In this document: in pieces, positions 29,772 through 39,328 of the stretch | How positions within the stretch are numbered: the first letter of the stretch is position 1 | How the letters are laid out: each line of letters begins with the position of its first letter | NCBI RefSeq assembly: GCF_943169635.2 | Contig: NZ_OW968186.1 | Location: forward strand, 1 to 64,000 | DNA from: Fenollaria sporofastidiosus | GTDB lineage: Bacteria; Bacillota; Clostridia; Tissierellales; Peptoniphilaceae | DNA length: 64,000 bases | Direction: 5' to 3' | Program-made: the position numbers and the translations under genes | Notes under the pieces: generated by a model | The model's database searches: none | The model's input: the letters and a program-made list of their open reading frames with translations, nothing else | What the model was told of the DNA's origin: nothing

Positions 29772-31565
29772 CTACATAAGTTCTTCAAACTTATCCATAA
29801 ACTCGTTAAATGTATCTAAACTGTTTAGTATTGGGTCCTTCTTTGTCATATCTACTCCTGCTTCCTTAAGTATGTCGATTGGGTACTCGCTTGAGCCCTT
29901 TGATAAGAAGCCAAGGTATTTTTCCACTGCTCCTTCTTCTTTAGAAAGCACTTTTCTCGCAAATTCTGTTGCGCAGCTTATACCTGTTGAGTATTGGAAT
30001 ACATAGAAGTTGTAGTAGAAGTGAGGTATTCTTGCCCACTCATACTTGATCTTATCATCAACAACTACATCATCGCCGTAGTAGAACTTATTTAAATCGT
30101 AGTAAGTTTTGTTCAAGTAGTCTGCGTTTAATGTGCCGCCTTCTTGTGCATACTTGTGAATTATATTTTCAAATTCAGCAAACATTGCTTGTCTATATAA
30201 TGTAGTTCTAAATGACTCAAGGTAGTTGTCTATGAAGTATAATTTTTCTTCTTTAGTCTTAGCATTGTCAATCATGTAGTGAGTTAGTAGTGTCTCGTTC
30301 ATAGTTGAAGCAATCTCTGCTAAGAATATACTGTAGTTTGCGTATTGAATAGGTTGATTTGTGTTAGTTAGATATGAGTGCATAGAGTGGCCCATTTCAT
30401 GACAGCATGTGAAGACTGAGTCAAGTGACTTGTTATGATTTAAAAGGATGTATGGATATGTTCCCTTAACACCTGATGAGAAGGCTCCGCCTCTTTTGCC
30501 CTTTGTTTCATAAACATCGACCCATCTTGAGTGATATCCCTTATAGGCTATGTCTTGATACTCTTTACCAAGTGGTGCAATTGCTTCTTTGATAATCTCT
30601 GTTGCTTGTGGGTAATCAATCTCGAACTTTAAACTGTTAAGCATTGGCATGTAGATGTCATACATGTGTTGTTCTTTAAGTCCCATATACTTCTTTCTAA
30701 GCTTCATATATCTATGAAGGTAGCCAATCTTGTCATGCACTGCTTCGATTAAGTTGTCATATATCTTTTCATCAACAGCATTGGCAAATAAGGCAGCCTC
30801 TCTTGCACTCTTAAAGTTTCTAACTTCAGCTCTGAAGATGTTCTTCTTAACTGCTGCCTTAAGTGTTGCTGCAAGCATATTGATATGGTCAGCGTAGTTG
30901 TCGTAGTATGTGTTGAATGTATTCTTTCTTAAGACTTCATCATCTTGTGAAAGAAGTTTTGTGAAGACTCCAGAGCTTAGTGGATGCATATTGCCATCTT
31001 TATCTGCAACTGAATCAAACTTTAAATCTGCATAAGAGAACATTTGATATATGTCATCTGGCGCGCTATATAGGTCTCCCGCCTTTGATAGAAGTGCCTC
31101 TTCCTTTTCGCTAAGAGTGTGAGCTTCGTATCTAAGTATGTCTTCAAAAGTCTTTCTATACTCTTCAAGGCCTTTTTCTTCAGAAATGAATTTTTCTATA
31201 TTCTTTCTTCCTACCTTTAAAATTTCAGGTGATTCGAAAGCTAAGATAGTTGAGAATTTTACTTCTAATGATTGTGCCTTGTCAGCAAGTTCTTGACTCT
31301 TTGTATCTGTAGTGTCTTGTGAGAACTTTAAGCTTGCATAAACAAATATTAGCTCAAGTCTATGAATAAGTTCGTATTTTAGCTTAGTAAATTCAAGCAA
31401 AGTCTTTGCACCTTCGCCAAGCTTTCCTTCATACTCGCTTAACTTTAAAATGTCTTTTGAAATCTTGTCGTACTCTTCGGACCATTTGTCATCGTTTTCA
31501 AAGATCTTCGTTAAATCCCACTTAAATTGTTCATCAATTTGATCTCTTGTTTTTAATTCGTCCAT
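29772..31565 (-). CDS. pepF: Oligoendopeptidase F (M3 metallopeptidase)
   Basis: 597 residues, normal PepF length. The zinc site is CCHEMGHSMHSYL near residue 385, with the third ligand glutamate in the following helix (FLAEIASTMNE). It cleaves short peptides in the cytoplasm. The ATG follows GAAAGGG. It lies between the penicillin-binding protein gene and cdaA in one apparent operon. Confidence 0.95.
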   Translation of the reverse strand: MDELKTRDQIDEQFKWDLTKIFENDDKWSEEYDKISKDILKLSEYEGKLGEGAKTLLEFTKLKYELIHRLELIFVYASLKFSQDTTDTKSQELADKAQSLEVKFSTILAFESPEILKVGRKNIEKFISEEKGLEEYRKTFEDILRYEAHTLSEKEEALLSKAGDLYSAPDDIYQMFSYADLKFDSVADKDGNMHPLSSGVFTKLLSQDDEVLRKNTFNTYYDNYADHINMLAATLKAAVKKNIFRAEVRNFKSAREAALFANAVDEKIYDNLIEAVHDKIGYLHRYMKLRKKYMGLKEQHMYDIYMPMLNSLKFEIDYPQATEIIKEAIAPLGKEYQDIAYKGYHSRWVDVYETKGKRGGAFSSGVKGTYPYILLNHNKSLDSVFTCCHEMGHSMHSYLTNTNQPIQYANYSIFLAEIASTMNETLLTHYMIDNAKTKEEKLYFIDNYLESFRTTLYRQAMFAEFENIIHKYAQEGGTLNADYLNKTYYDLNKFYYGDDVVVDDKIKYEWARIPHFYYNFYVFQYSTGISCATEFARKVLSKEEGAVEKYLGFLSKGSSEYPIDILKEAGVDMTKKDPILNSLDTFNEFMDKFEELM

Positions 31566-31579
31566 GTTAACATCCCTTT

Positions 31580-32971
31580 CTATTTATTGTAATTATTTAT
31601 TAGATAATTGTTTATTGCCTTAACAATGCCTTGCATTTGGTAGCCCATCTTCTTTTGGTCTTCGCTCACAACACAGATGCTGTAGTCAAGCTTATCAGAC
31701 TCTATAAAGCTTACTAGCCAAGCGTTGTACTTACCCTTGCCAAGCTCTGCAGTACCAGTCTTAGCACCTATAGTGAATCCCTTTCTATACAAGGCCTTCG
31801 CTGTACCACTCTTCACAGTCTCTAACATCGCTTCCTTTACTTTGTCAGCGTCCTCTTTATTGCCAACTGTCTTATACACTTCGCTCTTTGTTGATTCAAG
31901 CAAGGTGCCCTTATTGTCCTTGACCATCTTCACGATGTAAGGTTTAAGCATTACACCTTTCTTGGCTATGGCACTAGTCATCATAAGCATATTAAGAGGG
32001 CTTACTAGTATTGAGCCTTGACCTATAGAGTCCGCTGCAAGCTCTGTTTTGCCTGCATCTCTATTGAACTTCGATTTAGCAAAAACTAAATCAAAGGTAA
32101 AGTCCTTGTCTATATAAAAGTCTTCTATAGTATCTAGGAATATATCCTTGTTCATGCTCATAACCTTGTTTATGAAGTAGGTGTTGATTGACCTGCTCAT
32201 AGCAGCGTTTAGATCAACATCGCCATACTTCTTTGCACCAGAGTTTTTGAAGACATAAGAGTCGACTGTTTCGCTACCTGTGTCGGTGTAGCTTAAGTCT
32301 TTCTTTGCCTTTAATATCGCCATGGCACTTACTAGCTTAAATGTTGAGCCCGGCTGATATAGTCCTTGGGTCGCTCTATTTAGTAGTTCTCCGCCATTTG
32401 AATTGACAAAGTCGTCCCAGTTTTGATCTATAGTTGATGGATTGAAGCCAGGGTTTGAGTGCATAGCAAGCACTTCGCCTGTTCTGTTATCCATGACTAT
32501 GACTGCGCCTTTGTCCCTTGCAAAGTTCTTCTCTATAAGCGCTTCTAAGTTATTATCTATAGACAAAACTAGTGACTTACCAGCTCTGTCATTAAATATC
32601 TTTCTTATGTCCTTGAAGTAGTCGTCCTTGTCTGTGCCCGTTAAAACATCGTTGAAGGTACTTTCAAGGCCTTGCTTGCCATACTTCTTGCTAGTGTAGC
32701 CAATGACGTGCGAGTACCTTTTTCCAAATGGATACATCCTTTCTTTCTCTTCGCCCTTGACCTTTGTCGCAGCAAGTATAACACCGTTTCTGTCATATAT
32801 AGTGCCTCTAATAACATTCTCCTCGTCTACTCTGTTACGCCTGTTATAAGGATTGTTCTTTATATCATTTGCAAGAAATAATTGAAAGTATGTTAGGTAG
32901 AATATTATTCCAAAGAAGGCCGCTAAAAATATTATTAGTGAAATTATAATTCTCTTATTCGTTCTATCCAT
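31580..32971 (-). CDS. Penicillin-binding protein, monofunctional transpeptidase
   Basis: 463 residues with the start at the ATG at 32971 (AAGGTG 6 bases before). A short cytoplasmic tail and one membrane helix (residues 8-30) are followed by a small dimerisation region. The transpeptidase domain carries all three active-site motifs: STFK (GSTFKLVSA), SRSIN (SxN) and KTGTAE. It cross-links peptidoglycan outside the membrane. The size resembles PbpA of the actinobacterial FHA-RodA-PbpA cluster. The gene starts 8 bases inside the FtsW/RodA gene, its presumed partner glycosyltransferase. Confidence 0.93.
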   Translation of the reverse strand: MDRTNKRIIISLIIFLAAFFGIIFYLTYFQLFLANDIKNNPYNRRNRVDEENVIRGTIYDRNGVILAATKVKGEEKERMYPFGKRYSHVIGYTSKKYGKQGLESTFNDVLTGTDKDDYFKDIRKIFNDRAGKSLVLSIDNNLEALIEKNFARDKGAVIVMDNRTGEVLAMHSNPGFNPSTIDQNWDDFVNSNGGELLNRATQGLYQPGSTFKLVSAMAILKAKKDLSYTDTGSETVDSYVFKNSGAKKYGDVDLNAAMSRSINTYFINKVMSMNKDIFLDTIEDFYIDKDFTFDLVFAKSKFNRDAGKTELAADSIGQGSILVSPLNMLMMTSAIAKKGVMLKPYIVKMVKDNKGTLLESTKSEVYKTVGNKEDADKVKEAMLETVKSGTAKALYRKGFTIGAKTGTAELGKGKYNAWLVSFIESDKLDYSICVVSEDQKKMGYQMQGIVKAINNYLINNYNK

Positions 32972-34193
32972 CGACTTCACCTTCCATGCTCGATAGCTGA
33001 ACCATAGCTAGAATTATGAAGGACGCTAGTATCGATGTGCCTCCGTAGGCAACGAAAGGAAGCGTTACCCCTGTTAGTGGTATAAGCTTTAGTACGCCTC
33101 CTAAGATTAAGAGGGCTTGCACTGAGAATAAAACTGCGCAGTTGAAGCTTAAGACCTTGTAGAAGGTATCGTTCGACTTAAGCGCTATCTTGAATATTCT
33201 TGAAATAAGCATTATGAATAACATAATGATGGCGATGCCAACTAGTGTACCCATCTCCTCACATATAGCTGAGAAGATAAAGTCGCTTGTCGCAACTGGT
33301 ATAGTCTTAGGTAGACCTAGACCTATGCCTGTGCCAAGAAAACCACCTGAACTGATGGCAAAGAGCGACTGCGTTATTTGTAGTCCGATGCCATCCATAT
33401 AGTCCCAAGGATTGATAAAGCTTAGGACTCTTACTCTTACGTGACTGAATAAGTAGTAGCTCACAATGCTCATCACTACAGCTAAGAGTAGGTTTACATA
33501 CTTTAAGTACTTCTTCTTTTCAAAGACGAACTCGCTAAACATCATCATACCGTAGATGATGACTGCTGAGCCAAGGTCCTTTTGTAAGAAGAAAAACATT
33601 ATGAAGCTGTATGTTATTAGTGTAAAGATTTCAGGTCCATACTTCATATTGGCATACCTTTTGTAGTTCTTGTAGTAGATTGCTTGCAAGAATATATATA
33701 GTATCTTGATGAACTCGCCTGGTTGGAACCTTACTGGTCCAAGCCTTATCCAGTTTCTCGCTCCATATTTCGTCTTACCTAGTACAAGTGTCAATATGAA
33801 CAGTATGTAAATAAGTGCTAAGACTAGAAAGAACATCTTGTCAAACTTATTCTTCATCGCCGTCAATATAAAGATGGCGAGATAAAAAACAAGTATACCT
33901 ATGCTTATCCAGATAACTTGCTTAAAGCCACTTATCTCATCAAGCCTTAGTATCTCAAAGGTCCCTATTGAAAAGAGCATAGAGACTATAAGGTTTAAGT
34001 AGCGATCTGCCTTCGGTGATATCTTGATAAGCAAGATATTAAGTAAGTAGATAAGCACAAGCACGCCAGCTGTGTAATATATAAAATTATTCGTTGGCTT
34101 CATGTCTTTGTAAAAGTAGAATAAACTTAGTTCTAATATTACAAACATAAAGACCAGTAGCAAAGGTCTTGCTATGTTTATTCTCTTTCTCAT
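32964..34193 (-). CDS. FtsW/RodA/SpoVE family peptidoglycan glycosyltransferase
   Basis: 409 residues, about ten membrane helices. Conserved SEDS features are visible: ARNWIRLGPVRFQPGEF near residue 145, an INPW motif and the FAICEEMG-type glutamate near residue 315. It polymerises lipid II and works with the class B PBP encoded immediately downstream. Its GGGAGC site lies at the end of the FHA gene, one base away. Whether it serves elongation or division is not clear; no mreB or ftsZ is in view. Confidence 0.93.
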   Translation of the reverse strand: MRKRINIARPLLLVFMFVILELSLFYFYKDMKPTNNFIYYTAGVLVLIYLLNILLIKISPKADRYLNLIVSMLFSIGTFEILRLDEISGFKQVIWISIGILVFYLAIFILTAMKNKFDKMFFLVLALIYILFILTLVLGKTKYGARNWIRLGPVRFQPGEFIKILYIFLQAIYYKNYKRYANMKYGPEIFTLITYSFIMFFFLQKDLGSAVIIYGMMMFSEFVFEKKKYLKYVNLLLAVVMSIVSYYLFSHVRVRVLSFINPWDYMDGIGLQITQSLFAISSGGFLGTGIGLGLPKTIPVATSDFIFSAICEEMGTLVGIAIIMLFIMLISRIFKIALKSNDTFYKVLSFNCAVLFSVQALLILGGVLKLIPLTGVTLPFVAYGGTSILASFIILAMVQLSSMEGEVDG

Positions 34194-34613
34194 CTATAGC
34201 TCCCTGTTCACAAAAACAAATTTTATATCATTTACTTCTATGACGTCTCCGTCCTCAAGTATGACCTCGTCATCAATCTTAGTGCCATTGACATAAGTGC
34301 CGTTTTTGCTACCAAGATCTCTTAGGTAATACTCGCCTCCGTCCTCTTCGATGATGAAGTGGTTCTTCGATATGAAATTGTAATCAAGCCTAATGTCTGA
34401 GTACCTATCGCGTCCCACACTTAAGCTCTCTCTAATTGGATATATCTTGTCCTTCGCTTCGTCATCGATGAGCTTTAAGTAAGCACCCTTCTTCGAAGCT
34501 TGAGTAGACTTTATATCTTGAAAAATCATCTTCGCTATTTGAAAGACGAAGAGATATATAATAATTATGAATACATACTTTAGTATCATAGACAGTATTG
34601 AAAAAAAGTCCAC
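34194..34613 (-). CDS. Membrane-anchored FHA-domain protein
   Basis: 139 residues from the GTG at 34613, which follows AGGTG by 6 bases. A GTG nine bases upstream overlaps that site and is less likely. One N-terminal membrane helix (about residues 8-26) is followed by a cytoplasmic FHA domain with SVGRDRYSDIRL, SKNHF and the LRDLGSKNGTYVN signature. FHA domains bind phosphothreonine, so it may connect a Ser/Thr kinase to the wall-synthesis pair encoded after it. No such kinase is in this window. Confidence 0.9.
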   Translation of the reverse strand: MDFFSILSMILKYVFIIIIYLFVFQIAKMIFQDIKSTQASKKGAYLKLIDDEAKDKIYPIRESLSVGRDRYSDIRLDYNFISKNHFIIEEDGGEYYLRDLGSKNGTYVNGTKIDDEVILEDGDVIEVNDIKFVFVNREL

Positions 34614-34666
34614 AGCCTTCACCTCATATTTATTTTATCACAAAGCAAGAGTTTTTGCTATGAATA

Positions 34667-34695
34667 TTGAAAAATATTTACTAATCTGTTAGAAT
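34667..34695 (+). promoter_or_regulatory. Promoter of recX
   Basis: TTGAAA (34667-34672), 17 bases, TAGAAT (34690-34695). It is 19 bases before the recX start and lies in the divergent gap to the FHA gene. Confidence 0.65.
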
Positions 34696-34713
34696 TAATT
34701 AAAGAGGTGTATT

Positions 34714-35154
34714 ATGAACGAGAAGGCTTATAACTATGCAATTAAATATTTGAAGAACATCAAGACTAAGAAGGACGTCTACGACTACCTAATACGTAAA
34801 GGCTTTAGTGACGAAGAGACTAGTGAGGTCTGTGACTATATAGAAGAGGTCGGCCTTGTTGATGATGATCTATACATTAAGTTCTTCGTTGAAGATAGCT
34901 TTCGCATTAAGAACAAGGGTGCAAGAAAGATCGCCTACGAGTTAAAGCAAAGAGGCATAGATGATGATAAGATTTACGAGGCGATGGAAGAAGCAAAAGA
35001 TATGGAATGCGATGCACTTAAGGATGCATATGAAAGAAAACTCGACGCAACAAAGAGCGAGACTGACCAGTACAAAAGAAAGAACAAGATCATTCGCTTC
35101 CTAATAAGTAGAGGCTTCGACTACTCAGACATTAAGGACATAGTTGATATATAA
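34714..35154 (+). CDS. recX: Regulatory protein RecX
   Basis: 146 residues of repeated three-helix units typical of RecX: KDVYDYLIRKGFSDEE, then FRIKNKGARKIAYELKQRGID and RFLISRGFDYSDIK. RecX binds the RecA filament and limits recombination. An AGAGGTG site precedes the ATG. The stop shares one base with the start of the GIY-YIG gene (TAATG), so the two are coupled. Confidence 0.9.
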   Translation: MNEKAYNYAIKYLKNIKTKKDVYDYLIRKGFSDEETSEVCDYIEEVGLVDDDLYIKFFVEDSFRIKNKGARKIAYELKQRGIDDDKIYEAMEEAKDMECDALKDAYERKLDATKSETDQYKRKNKIIRFLISRGFDYSDIKDIVDI

Positions 35155-35417
35155 TGAGTAAGCTCTACTACATCTACATGCTTAGGTGCAAGGATGGTTC
35201 CATATACACAGGCTACACCGACAACATCTACAAGCGCATAGAAAAGCACAGAAGTGGCAAGGGTGCGAAGTACACAAGAGGGCGTGGACCCTTTGAGCTC
35301 GTCCACTACGAGAGTTTCTTAACAAAGGAAGAAGCCATGCAAAGAGAGGCAGCGATTAAGAAGCTGACTAAAGAAGCAAAATTAAAATTAATAGAGCGTG
35401 ACGCAAAAAAAGAGTAG
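35154..35417 (+). CDS. Small GIY-YIG nuclease-domain protein (YazA/YhbQ type)
   Basis: 87 residues made only of the GIY-YIG fold. It shows YYIYMLRCKDGSIYTGYTDN (variant GIY..YTG), then RIEKHRSGKGAKYTRGRGP and the glutamate in KEEAMQREAAIK. Stand-alone proteins of this size occur across bacteria; the E. coli relative has been linked to DNA repair. Coupling with recX supports a DNA-related role. It ends within a hairpin shared with the convergent gene. Confidence 0.9.
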   Translation: MSKLYYIYMLRCKDGSIYTGYTDNIYKRIEKHRSGKGAKYTRGRGPFELVHYESFLTKEEAMQREAAIKKLTKEAKLKLIERDAKKE

Positions 35418-35436
35418 ACCAATCTGTCTACTCTTT
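35405..35436. terminator. Bidirectional terminator between convergent genes
   Basis: 11-bp perfect inverted repeat AAAGAGTAGAC (35409-35419) with 35426-35436 and a 6-base loop. It overlaps the 3' ends of both neighbours. The T-run is better on the minus strand. Confidence 0.75.
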
Positions 35437-35817
35437 ATCTATATCTATATCTTGTTTTTTATCTGTACTTAATCTCGTAGTTCTTTTCTTCTTCCCTCTC
35501 TTTGCCATCGAGCCCATCGCTATAGCGACAAAGAGTGATGTAAAAGCACTCGTTAACGATATAACTACAAGCTTCAAATCAATTACCGATGTTTGCAATA
35601 TACTTCTCTTGTTGCCCTTTATTAATAATAGAAAGGCAAAGACTATCAAACCTATAGTCGGTATATACTTTACAAACTTATACTTCATAAAGCTTACGTG
35701 CAAGAACAAAACAAGTACGGCAAAGACTAGTGCGACGACAAATAGTATCGCAGTCTCCGTCATATATGGTCTTACCTCTGTAAGTATTTTTTCTAAAATT
35801 GATTTTATAGTACCCAT
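35428..35817 (-). CDS. Small membrane protein of unknown function
   Basis: 129 residues from the ATG at 35817, which follows AAGGTGAAG. A longer frame up to 35871 would run through the promoter and is rejected. Three hydrophobic segments (about residues 22-40, 48-62, 80-100) are followed by a charged tail (GKKKRTTRLSTDKKQD). I do not recognise the family. Confidence 0.65.
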   Translation of the reverse strand: MGTIKSILEKILTEVRPYMTETAILFVVALVFAVLVLFLHVSFMKYKFVKYIPTIGLIVFAFLLLIKGNKRSILQTSVIDLKLVVISLTSAFTSLFVAIAMGSMAKRGKKKRTTRLSTDKKQDIDIDKE

Positions 35818-35842
35818 TACTTCACCTTCAATATGATTACTT

Positions 35843-35871
35843 ATTATACAACATATGAGGGGTATTTGCAA
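35843..35871 (-). promoter_or_regulatory. Promoter of the small membrane protein gene
   Basis: TTGCAA (35866-35871), 17 bases, TATAAT (35843-35848) on the minus strand; it fixes the downstream start at 35817. Confidence 0.7.
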
Positions 35872-35877
35872 GCGTAA

Positions 35878-37254
35878 TTATTTTATCTTTCTAGCTCCTA
35901 AGGATATGAATTTCTCTCTCCACATATTGCCATACTGACCAAGTGCCCACTCATTCATTATGATGTTCGAGTTTAGATCCATAGTAAAGACTTCACTAGC
36001 TAAACGAGACCTATGCACCTCGTATGCGCACAGAGCTTTGTCCTTATATATCATCGCCATGGCCTTGTTAGGAGAACTGAACGCATCTCTAAGTTTAGGG
36101 AACTTCTCCTTCAACACTTCGTAATTAAAGTCAAGCTCGTCAAAGTGCACTAAGTTTTTGTTTGGCCTCTTCATAACGAAGCTGTCCTTATATAGACCAG
36201 GGTAGTTTATGTCTTCCTCCCTCTTCTTAAGTATCCAGTAGCCGTTGTTCCTAGCAAGTGTAATGTTTCTTGCATCGTTTGATATGTTCTTGAACTCGTC
36301 CATGCTATAGGTCTTAGTGTTATCAGTCTCTTCATCTTCTATAAGCTCACGAAGTGATGCCTTATTGTTCTGACTATAGTTGTCTAGAAAATATACACCT
36401 ACGTCGCCGTTGTCCTTAAACCTCGACTCTATCTCATATGAAAAGTAGTCGTTGCCAACAAAGAGAATCTTTCTAGCTCTATCTAGCTTTCTATTTTTAT
36501 TTGCGTCATATAGTACAAGTGACTCAAAGGTATTAACATGGTCATTAATAACTAAGAAATCTTCTTGATATATGCCGTCCTTTTCAATATTTACGCACTC
36601 AATCCTTGTAAAGCCATCGCGCCTTGGCACTAGTAAATAATCAAGCTCATATGCCTCGCCCTTGTATGGCTGCATGTATATGGTCTTGTACTTAGGCACG
36701 CCATCTTCATCATTTCTAAGCCCTATCAGGAAACCTATGTCCTCATCTATGGCCTCGTGGGCTTCATCTGATGTGCTCTCAACAAGACTAACTAGCTCTT
36801 TAAGATGCATCTCGTCAAGTGTCTTGTCTGTCTTAGTAAGTGTGTATAAATACTTACCAAGCTTAGTCATCATCTTGTCACCATTAATGATAAGGTCGTA
36901 TCTAAAGCTTCCGTCCTCATACACTGAGTACACGTCTGCATATACGCCTTTGATGTCCTTAAGCTCTATCTTGTAGTTGAAGAAGAGGTAGTCACTTAAG
37001 AGCACTCTCCTATACTTTAGCTTCGCACCCTTGATAAGATCGTTACCTATGATGTAGTCGTCATCACTTATATAGATGTAGTCGTCCACTCTTAGTGATG
37101 AGTCGACTTCTCTTTGCTTCTCTTCAACGTCCATGATATCCTTTACTTGCCACACTCCATATAGGTCTGGATTCGATACCCTCTTTCCTGTATTACATGA
37201 GGCTAGTAGCAGCATCATTAAGATGAGGCTCAATAAACTAAGAAGCTTTTTCAT
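35878..37254 (-). CDS. Lipoprotein of unknown function linked to a two-component system
   Basis: 458 residues from the ATG at 37254 (AAGGAG site). The signal sequence MKKLLSLLSLILMMLLLASC ends in a lipobox (LLASC), so the mature protein is lipid-anchored outside the membrane. The rest is rich in Asp, Tyr and Lys with no recognised domain; a GVWQV segment near residue 33 recalls small beta-sheet lipoproteins. It begins 17 bases inside the histidine kinase gene and is the last gene of the set, so it could be a sensor accessory or a regulated output. Confidence 0.8.
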   Translation of the reverse strand: MKKLLSLLSLILMMLLLASCNTGKRVSNPDLYGVWQVKDIMDVEEKQREVDSSLRVDDYIYISDDDYIIGNDLIKGAKLKYRRVLLSDYLFFNYKIELKDIKGVYADVYSVYEDGSFRYDLIINGDKMMTKLGKYLYTLTKTDKTLDEMHLKELVSLVESTSDEAHEAIDEDIGFLIGLRNDEDGVPKYKTIYMQPYKGEAYELDYLLVPRRDGFTRIECVNIEKDGIYQEDFLVINDHVNTFESLVLYDANKNRKLDRARKILFVGNDYFSYEIESRFKDNGDVGVYFLDNYSQNNKASLRELIEDEETDNTKTYSMDEFKNISNDARNITLARNNGYWILKKREEDINYPGLYKDSFVMKRPNKNLVHFDELDFNYEVLKEKFPKLRDAFSSPNKAMAMIYKDKALCAYEVHRSRLASEVFTMDLNSNIIMNEWALGQYGNMWREKFISLGARKIK

Positions 37255-38650
37255 CTTTGATCTCCTTTGCAAGCTTTACTGTGAACTTAGTGCCCTCATC
37301 TACTTTTGATTCGATATATATCTCTCCCTTATGCAGCTCAACTATCTCCTTAACGATGGCAAGGCCAATGCCAGTATGCGACTTTGACTTTTTACCTGTG
37401 TAGAACTTTTCGAAGATGTACTTAAGCTCTCCTTCTTCTATGCCGACTCCTTCATCAATAACATCTATGAAGTAGCTGTCCTTGTCTTGATAAAGGTTGA
37501 CTGTTATAAGTCCTCTCTCTTTATTAAACTTAACAGCGTTATCAAGTAGATTAATTAGAACTTGCTTGATTCTGTTTTCATCACCATAGTAAAGGTAGGA
37601 GGCGTCAGCAATGTTTAGCTCTATGCTCTCTTTGTTCTTCTCAAGCTTAGGGAAGACCTGCTTAGTGATGTCTTCAACGCAAATCTTAAGGTCGAAGTAG
37701 TCTTTATTAAGTGAGATTTTGCCCGAGATAAGACTTGAGAAGTCAAGCAGCTCTTCTAATAATGAGCTAAGTCTTTCACTCTCACTAATAAGTATATCGT
37801 GAGCAAGCTCTGTTGTCTCTTGATCAAGCTCGCCATCTTTTAGTGTATATGCCCAGCCTGTTAATGATGTAAGAGGCGTTCTTAGTTCGTGTGAGATGTT
37901 TGCTATGAACTCATTCTTTAACTCGTCATGCTTAATTATCTCGTCTGATAGTATGTTCATCGCGTTTGATAGCGCGCCTATTTCATTCTTAAGCTTAAGT
38001 CTCGATTTGTCCTTGTAGTTACCCTTCGACATACGCATAGCTATCCTTGTAAGGTATTTGATTGGATTAACTATGGAGTCGCTTATGAAGTTAGAGATTA
38101 TTATACAAACGAGCAAGACTAAAAGGCTTATTGCCGCTATGATGATGGAAAGCTTGTTCGTAAAATCATCAACTTGCCCTAAGCCGAAAAATAATCTTAA
38201 ATAATATATAGGCTCCTCGTCGTGCATAACTGCCGTACTAACTGTTAAGACCCTCTTACCTGATGCAGAGTCGCGGCCTATCCAAGTCGCACTTGCGTTT
38301 TGAATGAGCTTGTCCATCTCAGGTGCTGTAGTGTACTTATAACCTTCCGAGTCAAACAGCACTGTGCCATCTAGGTCTAAAATTTCGAGCCTTTGATCGA
38401 TATTGTTGTAGAAGAGGTTTGGATGCTGATTGATTGCTTCCTTTAGCTTCTCATTGCTTGTAAACCCGTAAAACTTTCTGTCGTAGTCAACATACATGTC
38501 CAAGGTGTCCTTCGCGTTCTCTATAGTCTGATTGTAGTAGAACCTCTTGAACATATACGAGGAGAATATATTGATCAGTACAAGCGATATAAAGACAAGC
38601 AAGATGAAGTTCTGCATCAAGCTCTTCTTTAAACTATTCTTTGTATTCAA
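37238..38650 (-). CDS. Sensor histidine kinase, HAMP type
   Basis: 470 residues from a TTG at 38650 that overlaps the response-regulator gene; an ATG at residue 12 is an alternative. Two membrane helices (about 13-31 and 172-195) enclose an extracellular sensor of about 140 residues. HAMP follows, then HisKA with SHELRTPLTSL, and HATPase_c with N box NLLDNAVKFN, G1 DEGVGI and G2 TGIGLAIVKEI. It phosphorylates the OmpR-type regulator encoded just upstream. The PhoR/ResE-like architecture does not reveal the signal. Confidence 0.93.
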   Translation of the reverse strand: MNTKNSLKKSLMQNFILLVFISLVLINIFSSYMFKRFYYNQTIENAKDTLDMYVDYDRKFYGFTSNEKLKEAINQHPNLFYNNIDQRLEILDLDGTVLFDSEGYKYTTAPEMDKLIQNASATWIGRDSASGKRVLTVSTAVMHDEEPIYYLRLFFGLGQVDDFTNKLSIIIAAISLLVLLVCIIISNFISDSIVNPIKYLTRIAMRMSKGNYKDKSRLKLKNEIGALSNAMNILSDEIIKHDELKNEFIANISHELRTPLTSLTGWAYTLKDGELDQETTELAHDILISESERLSSLLEELLDFSSLISGKISLNKDYFDLKICVEDITKQVFPKLEKNKESIELNIADASYLYYGDENRIKQVLINLLDNAVKFNKERGLITVNLYQDKDSYFIDVIDEGVGIEEGELKYIFEKFYTGKKSKSHTGIGLAIVKEIVELHKGEIYIESKVDEGTKFTVKLAKEIKDEKAS

Positions 38651-39323
38651 AAGTAAATCCCTCTCCCCAAATAGTTTTTAAGTGTTCAGGATTCGATGGA
38701 TCCTTCTCTATCTTCTTTCTAAGTCTGGATATGTTTACATCGACAAGCTTAGTATCCATTAGATAGTCGTAACCCCAGACAGTCTTTACTATGTCCTTTC
38801 TCTTGACAAGTATGTTTGCATTCTCTATTAAATACTTGATGATACCAAACTCAGTTGGTGTTAGCTCTATCAGCTCATCATCAACATAGAAGTCCTTTAG
38901 GTTTAAATCGACTCTGAACTTGCCAAGAACAATTTCTTTCTCTTCCTTCTTCTCATTGATAAGCCTTCTACTGATGGACTTGATCCTTAAGATAAGCTCC
39001 TTTGGGTTGAATGGCTTTGAAAGGTAGTCATCAGCTCCCGACTCAAAAGCGTTTATCTTGTCTATGTCCTCGCTCCTTGCAGTCAGCATGATGATTGCCA
39101 TGTTTGGATAGACTTCTCTAAGAATTTTAAGAAGCGTAATGCCATCCATCTTCACAAGCATGATGTCAAGTACTGCTATGTCAAAATTTATTTCTTTGCA
39201 CGCTTCAAGTGCTTCTTCTGCACTCTCATAGTCATTAACAAGGTAGCCTTCCTTCTCTAAGTTTATCTTAACAAACTTCCTTATTGCTGCTTCATCTTCA
39301 ACTAATAGTATTCTGTAATCCAT
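38634..39323 (-). CDS. OmpR/PhoB-family response regulator
   Basis: 229 residues. The receiver domain has an acidic pair in VEDEAA, the phospho-acceptor in VLDIMLVKMDG and the lysine in SKPFNPKEL. The C-terminal winged helix has ELTPTEFGIIKYL and DVNISRLRKKIE. It overlaps the kinase gene by 17 bases. Five bases separate it from addA upstream. Confidence 0.95.
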   Translation of the reverse strand: MDYRILLVEDEAAIRKFVKINLEKEGYLVNDYESAEEALEACKEINFDIAVLDIMLVKMDGITLLKILREVYPNMAIIMLTARSEDIDKINAFESGADDYLSKPFNPKELILRIKSISRRLINEKKEEKEIVLGKFRVDLNLKDFYVDDELIELTPTEFGIIKYLIENANILVKRKDIVKTVWGYDYLMDTKLVDVNISRLRKKIEKDPSNPEHLKTIWGEGFTFEYKE

Positions 39324-39328
39324 ATCAT

